Of a DNA stretch of 6,840 nucleotides, positions 1 through 3,661 are shown in pieces; within the stretch, counting starts at the first letter, position 1; every line of letters starts with the position of its first letter. The DNA comes from JBOHHR01 sp050740975. Its GTDB lineage: Bacteria > Pseudomonadota > Gammaproteobacteria > JBOHHR01. The notes below the pieces were generated by a model that saw only the letters and a program-made list of their open reading frames with translations, made no database searches and was not told the origin of the DNA. A program made the position numbers and the translations under genes. Where the stretch lies: contig JBOIEE010000122.1 of the NCBI GenBank assembly GCA_050740975.1, positions 1 to 6,840 on the forward strand. The letters run 5' to 3'.

Positions 1-12
1 TTCCGGACCGAG

Positions 13-118
13 ATAGCGCGTGATTGACAGCTAACAGGTCCAGTCGTATCTTCCCTCCCGAAAAAAAAGGAAAAAAGGGCGTTCAAAATCCCTATTCTCT
101 CCCTATTCTCAGGACGCC
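13..118 (+). repeat. Partial copy of a dispersed fold-back repeat (right half only)
   Basis: This stretch aligns by eye with about 2523-2628. Shared blocks in order are GCGTG-TTGACAGCT, a CCAG-GTA-CT stretch, then AGGAAAAAAGGGCGTTC. Both copies are then followed by two tandem pyrimidine-rich units: CCCTATTCTC at 90-99 and 101-110 here, ACTTTCCTT at 2592-2600 and 2610-2618 there. Both end near a CGCC. The left arm of the fold-back, if present, lies outside the window. The copies are clearly diverged, so this is an old family rather than a recent duplication. Confidence 0.55.
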
Positions 119-153
119 TGGTCATTCCAGTCGATGGCCGCGGCTATTAGCAA

Positions 154-261
154 TTGCAAGTTATCACTCGACACGCTGATGACTATACGTATGAATATTT
201 TGATTCTGTCGTTTTTGATCCATTATTAACTGGCACGGAAAAATCTAATGAGGAAAATTAA
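154..261 (+). pseudogene. AT-rich short ORF or 3' gene fragment before attC
   Basis: The frame is open from a TAG at 148-150 to the TAA at 259-261. It gives about 35 residues if a TTG at 154 is used, including DDYTYEYFDSVVFDPLLTG. The residue mix looks protein-like, and the base composition is visibly richer in A and T than any other gene here. There is no convincing start or ribosome binding site, so it may be the 3' end of a cassette gene truncated by the repeat on its left. No family is recognised. It could also be chance, since AT-rich DNA of this length need not be coding. Confidence 0.25.
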
Positions 262-262
262 A

Positions 263-340
263 ATGAAATTAGTGGGTATCCACTTCGTGCAAGTGGCTCC
301 AAGATGTAGTATGTGGAGGTGGGCGTACACAAGCGCTTGA
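263..340 (+). CDS. Possible 25-aa ORF overlapping the first attC
   Basis: ATG at 263 follows the TAA of the preceding AT-rich frame by one base and has GAGGA at 250-254 at a usable distance. It reads MKLVGIHFVQVAPRCSMWRW and stops at TGA 338-340, inside the left arm of the attC-like site. A stop at or just inside the attC is normal for cassette genes. That placement and the plausible ribosome binding site are the only support. The peptide matches nothing I recognise and may not be expressed. Confidence 0.25.
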   Translation: MKLVGIHFVQVAPRCSMWRWAYTSA

Positions 341-428
341 AGCTGACGGTTCGCGCGCTATACATTGTTGTGCATCCGTTGCGACGTGCCGCGCGCGCGG
401 CCCGCAGCTTAAGCGCTGTCCGTTAGCC
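322..428 (+). other. attC-like cassette recombination site (attC1)
   Basis: The right end carries a core site GTTAGCC at 422-428. The inner arms pair strongly: AGCGCTTGAAGCTGACGG (from 332) against CCCGCAGCTTAAGCGCT (401-417). Pairing is perfect except for two unpaired bases in the left arm, G339 and A345, and it then continues through a CGCGCGC block. Unpaired bases confined to the left (L'') arm are the hallmark of attC sites folded as single strands. The left core (GCGTACAC, about 323-330) is a poor match to RYYYAAC, which lowers confidence. The variable loop lies at about 359-390. Crossover would fall between G422 and T423. Confidence 0.7.
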
Positions 429-431
429 CCC

Positions 432-440
432 AAAAGGAGA
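432..440 (+). promoter_or_regulatory. Ribosome binding site of the cassette cytochrome gene
   Basis: AAAAGGAGA lies 5 bases before ATG 446 and fixes the start. It sits within 20 bp of the attC crossover, as in compact gene cassettes that carry a ribosome binding site but no promoter. Confidence 0.75.
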
Positions 441-445
441 CGACC

Positions 446-940
446 ATGTCCGCCCTGCACAGTTTGATGATCGGAACCGCGTTCCTTGCTGCTACGTCTG
501 CACAGTATGCGTTTGCGCAAGCACCAAAGACGACTGAATCGAAATCTCTGGACCGCGGAAGGTATCTCGTGAAGATAACCGGTTGTAACGACTGTCACAC
601 GCCCGGGTACACTCAGACAGGGGGCAAGGTCCCAGAAAAGCAGTGGTTGACGGGCGACCAACTCGGTTGGCGCGGACCTTGGGGGACGACCTACGCGAGC
701 AATCTGCGGTTATATATGCGGAATCTCTCTGAAGACCAGTGGGTCAAGATAGCGAAGACCGCACAGTTCCGACCGCCGATGCCTTGGTTCGCGCTCCACG
801 ACATGAACGAGCAAGACCTTCGCGCCATTTTCAGATTCATTAGATACCTTGGGTCTGCTGGCGAACCTGCACCGGCTTTCGTTCCCTTCGGTCGGGACCC
901 CAAGGGTCCATACGTTCTATTTCCTCAACCACCGAAATGA
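446..940 (+). CDS. Exported monoheme class I cytochrome c (integron cassette gene)
   Basis: The 164-aa protein opens with a signal peptide (about residues 1-24, cleavage after AFA), so it should act in the periplasm as a soluble electron carrier or a small redox subunit. One heme c attachment motif, CNDCH, lies at residues 47-51 in the usual GCNDCHTP setting. Met112 in RPPMPWF is the likely distal iron ligand. It is followed by NEQDLRAIFRFIRYLG (121-136), the C-terminal helix typical of class I cytochromes. The start is fixed by AAAAGGAGA. The gene fills a 591-bp unit bounded by two attC-like sites and has no promoter of its own that I can see. Its GC content is lower than that of the genes from 2700 onward, which fits horizontal acquisition. 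Partner and exact function are unknown. The cytochrome call is strong. Confidence 0.9.
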   Translation: MSALHSLMIGTAFLAATSAQYAFAQAPKTTESKSLDRGRYLVKITGCNDCHTPGYTQTGGKVPEKQWLTGDQLGWRGPWGTTYASNLRLYMRNLSEDQWVKIAKTAQFRPPMPWFALHDMNEQDLRAIFRFIRYLGSAGEPAPAFVPFGRDPKGPYVLFPQPPK

Positions 941-953
941 TATTCCGGCTCAG

Positions 954-1019
954 GGCTAACTTGGCGCTCAACACGGACGCGCGGGCGAGCCGCGCGCGCC
1001 GGTTAGCTCTGCGTTATGT
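954..1019 (+). other. attC-like cassette recombination site (attC2)
   Basis: Left core GGCTAAC is at 954-960 and right core GTTATGT at 1013-1019. The inner arm 966-983 pairs over 15 bp with CGCGCGCCGGTTAGC at 993-1007 if C969, A973 and A977 are left unpaired. All three unpaired bases are in the left arm. The loop is 984-992. The outer cores pair over TAAC/GTTA. Length (66 bp), polarity and placement 14 bp after the cytochrome stop all fit a short attC. Crossover would be between G1013 and T1014, making the enclosed cassette 591 bp. Confidence 0.8.
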
Positions 1020-1053
1020 TTCACATGCCTCCTCACCCATGCGCTAGTCAGCT

Positions 1054-1227
1054 ATGAATAGCATCCGCTACCGAATCGCGAATCCGTGGGGTCTTCACGC
1101 TAGATTGTCTTGTTATATCGTTTCCGTGGCGAACACGTGCGCCCAGCATTGGGAGGTAATTGCGACGGTCCGCGGACCTGAAGCGAACGCCAAGAGCATC
1201 ATGGGTGTGATGATGCTCGGGGGTTGA
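1054..1227 (+). pseudogene. HPr-like phosphocarrier, 3'-truncated by an inverted-repeat element
   Basis: ATG 1054 opens a 57-codon frame. It has NPWGLHAR at residues 10-17, with His15 and Arg17 exactly where HPr of the phosphotransferase system carries its phosphorylated His and its Arg. NAKSIMGVMML follows at 45-55, matching the HPr segment around the regulatory Ser. HPr accepts phosphate from enzyme I on the His and passes it to EIIA domains. HPr is usually 85-90 aa. Here the frame ends at TGA 1225-1227, exactly where an inverted-repeat element begins, so the last beta strand and helix are lost. The usual Pro after GLHAR is Leu here, and the 18-44 segment is divergent. The ORF starts 41 bp after attC2, so it may be the next cassette. 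No ribosome binding site is obvious. It is probably non-functional. Confidence 0.7.
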
Positions 1228-1298
1228 TCGAGGTCAGAGTAAAAACTTGGACTATGAGTAACGCTGATTGATTCGGAGTTTTTACTCTGACCCCGATC
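1226..1298. mobile_element. 73-bp inverted-repeat (MITE/REP-like) element
   Basis: The 21-bp ends 1226-1246 and 1278-1298 are reverse complements at 20 of 21 positions, around the core GGTCAGAGTAAAAAC. Partial pairing continues inward, leaving a loop of about 20-30 bases. GATC is present at both outer edges and could be a 4-bp target duplication, although it is itself palindromic. From memory, termini of the form GGGGTCAGAGTAAAAA are common in proteobacteria near REP-associated IS200-like (RAYT) transposases. No transposase is present here. The element separates the HPr fragment from unrelated sequence. Confidence 0.65.
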
Positions 1299-1415
1299 TC
1301 GCTCCTCGTCTTCGTCCTCCCGCTCGTGACGCGCGGCGTCTACCTCATCTGGCGGTCCGGCAGCTCGGCGCAGCCGGTGGCGCGCCCTAGGCAAGACGAG
1401 TTGGAACGGCGCTAG
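1296..1415 (+). pseudogene. 3' fragment of a possible membrane protein
   Basis: Immediately right of the inverted-repeat element, one frame reads SLLVFVLPLVTRGVYLIW, a hydrophobic membrane span. A charged tail ending DELERR follows, with stop TAG at 1413-1415. A membrane segment followed by a polar tail of this kind looks like the C-terminus of an inner-membrane protein whose 5' part was lost at the element. No start codon or family is recognised, and the antisense frame also carries a remnant nearby, so the call is tentative. Confidence 0.35.
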
Positions 1416-1662
1416 GCGCGCTTCCGCGCCAGGATGGCCTCGGATCTTCACGAGCGGCCGCTCGAGAGCGACCGGCCTGATGTCGAAGTCGTCGCAGCCA
1501 GCAGCGAGCGCCTTCTCGCGGTCGCCGTCCATCGCGTGCGCCGTGAGCGCGATGATCGAGATTCCCCGCGTTCCCGGCTCCGCCTTGAGACGTCGCGTCG
1601 CCCGGCAGGTTCAGATCCATCAGGACGAGATCCAGTTGCTCCCGGATCGTAAGTCGAAGCTA
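1400..1662 (-). pseudogene. Response-regulator receiver domain remnant, frameshifted
   Basis: Two minus-strand frames join into one receiver domain. The first, from about 1662, reads LTIREQLDLVLMDLNLPGD. The Asp coded at 1615-1617 is the usual phospho-acceptor at the end of beta strand 3. The frame then shifts at about 1595-1606, and the second frame gives ATRRLKAEPGTRGISIIALT, then AHAMDGDREKALAAGCDDFD and IRPVALERPLVKI. The ALTAHAM and GCDDF-D-x-xP motifs are classic. A few bases coding the loop after LPG (normally DGLE or similar) are missing. The conserved Lys of the KP motif is Arg. The first 40-50 residues with the acidic pair are absent. This is a broken gene for a two-component receiver, probably single-domain or hybrid-kinase derived. 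Confidence 0.75.
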
Positions 1663-1890
1663 ATCAGTATGGACCTTGCGAGGACGAGGGAACTTAAGGC
1701 GAGCCCGTGCACAGATGAACGTCGTGTGTCGGCCTAACGAACGAAAATTAGCGGCCCGCCGAAAACGAAGCCACTGAACCTAACGCAACTCCTATGGCAC
1801 CGCTTGCCGTACCAGGGCCTGCGGAAACCATGAGCGTGCGGGATGCTGACCGCGAGCAGCGCGCCCCCATGACCGACAACTGTCTCTCCG
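1663..1890. other. Stretch with no gene recognised
   Basis: Frames on both strands here lack recognisable motifs, plausible starts and ribosome binding sites. Two CCTAAC words (about 1733 and 1785, + strand) resemble half attC core sites, but no complementary arm was found. The stretch separates the receiver remnant from the 3' end of the NTF2-like gene. I see no terminator-like hairpin with a T run. Confidence 0.5.
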
Positions 1891-2367
1891 CTATTGCGCG
1901 ATAGGCGTGATCTGGTTGGCAACGATCTGCCAGCGCCCTTGCATCTTCACCCAGACGTTGATGAACCGATATGGCCCGCTGCTTTCCTTGCCACTATAGA
2001 CGACCTTCAGCACAACACGGCCGGTGACCACCGCTGTGTTCCCGAAGACTTGGATCTCTTCGTCCTCGCGGCTGATGGAGTCAAATTGCGTTGCACCGCT
2101 TTTGATGTTCTCCATGCGGTCCTTCTTGGTGAGGAATTCGCCACGGCCATTGGTGAAGGTGTAGCCCTCGGCCCAGATTTTGTCCAGCGCCGCCAGATCG
2201 CGCTTGGTCAGCGCTTCTGTGTACTCGCGGAACCTGTCTTTCAAGATCTGCTTGTCAGCAGTTGCGGCCGGCTTGGCCACCGGGGCGGACTTCTCCGTCT
2301 CCTTCGGCTCCGCAGCCAGGGTCACCGCGGCACAGACCAATAGTACAGTGCACAGAATTCGTCTCAA
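1891..2367 (-). CDS. Exported NTF2-like / DUF4440 (SnoaL-type) protein
   Basis: I place the start at TTG 2365-2367 because AAAGGAA lies 6 bases upstream and the protein then begins with a clean signal peptide (RRILCTVLLVCAAVTLAA, residues 2-19). An upstream in-frame ATG has no ribosome binding site and would bury the signal. A Lys/Pro/Ala linker (20-38) leads to one NTF2-like domain (about 39-153). Its features are the helix ILKDRFREYTEALTKRDLAALDKIWAE, then YTFTNGRGEFLTKKDRMENIKSG, and the strand pairs VFGNTAVVTGRVVLKVVYSG and PYRFINVWVKMQGRWQIVA. This is the DUF4440 pattern. Members are cone-shaped domains, often of unknown substrate, and this one should be periplasmic. The total length is 158 aa, normal for the family. 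It appears to be a single gene, with a fold-back repeat upstream of its start. Confidence 0.85.
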   Translation of the reverse strand: MRRILCTVLLVCAAVTLAAEPKETEKSAPVAKPAATADKQILKDRFREYTEALTKRDLAALDKIWAEGYTFTNGRGEFLTKKDRMENIKSGATQFDSISREDEEIQVFGNTAVVTGRVVLKVVYSGKESSGPYRFINVWVKMQGRWQIVANQITPIAQ

Positions 2368-2453
2368 GGTTGTTTCCTTTCGGGAGAATTCAAGTGAAAA
2401 GGGTAAGATTTTCAACCCGATTTCGCCACGGGACATGGCTCGCTGACGTATAA

Positions 2454-2590
2454 AACGCCCTTTTTCCTCAAAAGTGAAGGTACGGCTGAACCTGCGGGGT
2501 GTCAATCACCCGCGTCCTGGACCCAGGACCCGCGTGTTTGACAGCTCACTAGCCCAGCAGTACTGTGCCTCTTGAGGAAAAAAGGGCGTT
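2454..2590. repeat. 137-bp fold-back repeat element (MITE-like)
   Basis: The ends are inverted repeats: AACGCCCTTTTTCCTCAA (2454-2471) against TTGAGGAAAAAAGGGCGTT (2572-2590), differing only by one T/A in the homopolymer. The centre is a second palindrome, about 2500-2543. There TGTCAATCACCCGCG pairs with CGCGTGTTTGACA through GTCCTGG/CCAGGAC (2514-2529, 2-base loop), with 18 of 21 positions matching. The arms in between pair patchily (GTAC, GCTG), so the whole unit could fold into one long hairpin. It contains no ORF. A diverged copy of the right half lies at 13-118. No target duplication was found. It sits between two divergent genes and may carry promoter or terminator activity. Confidence 0.6.
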
Positions 2591-2745
2591 CACTTTCCTT
2601 TTGCCGTTTACTTTCCTTATGCGCCGGTAGATCCCAGGCGCAGGGATTTTACGTCCGGTTAGCCCGGGGTAACATGTTTCCCCTTTAGCGAGCTTTGGTT
2701 ATTGAGCCGAAAAGTCCGCCGGCGATGGCGGGGATGGAGAAGGAC
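2591..2745. promoter_or_regulatory. Leader of the DUF4239 gene with two dyads
   Basis: This leader holds a tandem 9-bp repeat (ACTTTCCTT at 2592 and 2610). A hairpin-forming pair follows, TGCGCC (2620-2625) and GGCGCA (2637-2642). Then comes an 18-bp palindrome, GGGGTAACATGTTTCCCC (2666-2683), with one T/T mismatch on each side of AACATGTT. The palindrome has the size and symmetry of an operator for a dimeric regulator. It could also be a weak terminator, since it is followed by TTTA. No convincing -35/-10 pair could be placed. Confidence 0.3.
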
Positions 2746-3543
2746 ATGAGTCACTGGCTGGAGACCCTTCCGATAACAGGGATGGCGCTCGTGGTTTTCG
2801 CGGCTACCTACCTGGTCACCGGTGGCATCTACTGGGTCGTAATAGCCCTCGCGAGCGGCGACCGGGGGCGCGCGTTCAAAGCCGTATCGCCCGGCATGCT
2901 GCCCCCGCTCGGCATCATCTTCGGCCTGCTCGCCGGGTTTCTCGCCGCCCAGGTCTGGAGCGATTCCGACCGGGCCCAGACCGCAGTTAACCACGAGGCC
3001 AGCGCCCTGCGCGCCGTGGTCCTCCTGGTTGAGAGCTTCCCGGGAGAGCCCGAAACGCGCATGCGCGCCCTGCTGCGTCGCCATGTCGATGAAGTCGCCA
3101 TGCAGGAATGGCCGACCATGGCCTGGCACCACGCTGCGCTGACGATGATCCCGCCCCGGCTGGACGAAGCGCTGCAGTTGGCCCTCGCCCTGAGCCCCCG
3201 AGGGCACGGCCAGGTGGCGGCGCAACAGGAGATCGTCGCCGCGTTGCAAAACGCCCTCGATGCGCGCCGGCAGCGCATTATCGTCAGCCGATCAACGGTC
3301 AACGGGATCAAGTGGACATGCTTACTTCTGCAGGCCGTCGTCACCTTGCTTGCGATCGCCATGGTCCACAGTGAAAACCGAGTGACCGCAGCCATCGCGA
3401 TGGCGATTTTCGCGACAGCGGTGGCCGTCTCCGTGGTGCTGATCGCCTCCCACAGCGGACCCTTCAACGGGGCGATCTCCGTCGGGCCTGATCTGCTGCT
3501 GCAGGTCAGGCCGGAGGAGCGCATAGCAGGCTCTAGCCCCTAG
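2746..3543 (+). CDS. DUF4239 (bestrophin-like domain) inner-membrane protein
   Basis: The chosen start is ATG 2746, with GGAG six bases upstream. In-frame ATGs at 2725 and 2734 and a TTG at 2695 are possible but less well placed. The 265-aa protein has two N-terminal membrane spans (about 10-36 and 49-70) with GFLAAQVWSDSDRAQTAVNHEA leading out of the second. A long cytosolic helical region follows (about 80-187), rich in Arg, Glu and His. Two more spans lie at 188-207 and 212-235, and the ending GPFNGAISVGPDLL (238-251) is a signature of DUF4239. The family is annotated as bestrophin-like by fold, but an ion channel role is unproven and its function is unknown. Length is normal. It is followed 13 bases later by a small ORF that may belong to the same transcript. 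Confidence 0.85.
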   Translation: MSHWLETLPITGMALVVFAATYLVTGGIYWVVIALASGDRGRAFKAVSPGMLPPLGIIFGLLAGFLAAQVWSDSDRAQTAVNHEASALRAVVLLVESFPGEPETRMRALLRRHVDEVAMQEWPTMAWHHAALTMIPPRLDEALQLALALSPRGHGQVAAQQEIVAALQNALDARRQRIIVSRSTVNGIKWTCLLLQAVVTLLAIAMVHSENRVTAAIAMAIFATAVAVSVVLIASHSGPFNGAISVGPDLLLQVRPEERIAGSSP

Positions 3544-3556
3544 GGAGCTCGGCACG

Positions 3557-3661
3557 ATGCGCCTATGCTTCCATCCGACCGCCCTGTTCTCGGTTCGGCG
3601 CGTAACGGGGCGCCGGCATGACGACATGCCGCACTCCGCGCGCGAGCTCATCACGTTGTGA
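3557..3661 (+). CDS. Possible 34-aa leader ORF coupled to the CoA-transferase gene
   Basis: ATG 3557 follows AGGGAG (3542-3547) at 9 bases. The frame runs 34 codons and ends at TGA 3659-3661, overlapping the GTG start of the next gene by two bases (GTGA). The next gene has no visible ribosome binding site of its own, so translation could be handed over from this ORF. The peptide is Arg-rich (MRLCFHPTALFSVRRVTGRR at the start) and matches no family I know. It could be a real short peptide, a translated leader, or chance in GC-rich DNA. Confidence 0.35.
   Translation: MRLCFHPTALFSVRRVTGRRHDDMPHSARELITL

Noticed and set aside
1194..1218. Perfect 9-bp stem, 7-base loop hairpin (GAGCATCAT/ATGATGCTC), terminator-like.
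   Set aside because: It is explained by coding of KSIMGVMML in the HPr-like frame and has no following T run.
1434..1737. Open plus-strand frames across the receiver region.
   Set aside because: They are antisense to the receiver remnant, rich in Arg/Ser/Pro as expected for GC-rich shadow frames, and carry no motif.
1732..1791. Two CCTAAC words with an AATTAGCGG arm, like half of an attC site.
   Set aside because: No complementary right arm or GTTRRRY core was found within 150 bp on either strand.
2368..2505. N-terminal extension of the NTF2-like protein to an ATG at 2505 or to the internal ATG.
   Set aside because: It would place the signal peptide 47 residues inside the protein and runs into the fold-back repeat. 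The TTG with AAAGGAA fits better.
2610..2664. GTTAGCC at 2658 after a TGCGCC/GGCGCA hairpin, resembling the right end of attC1.
   Set aside because: Arms pair over only about 9 bp with an asymmetric bulge, and there is no left core site. Not enough for an attC call, though a covariance model could reverse this.
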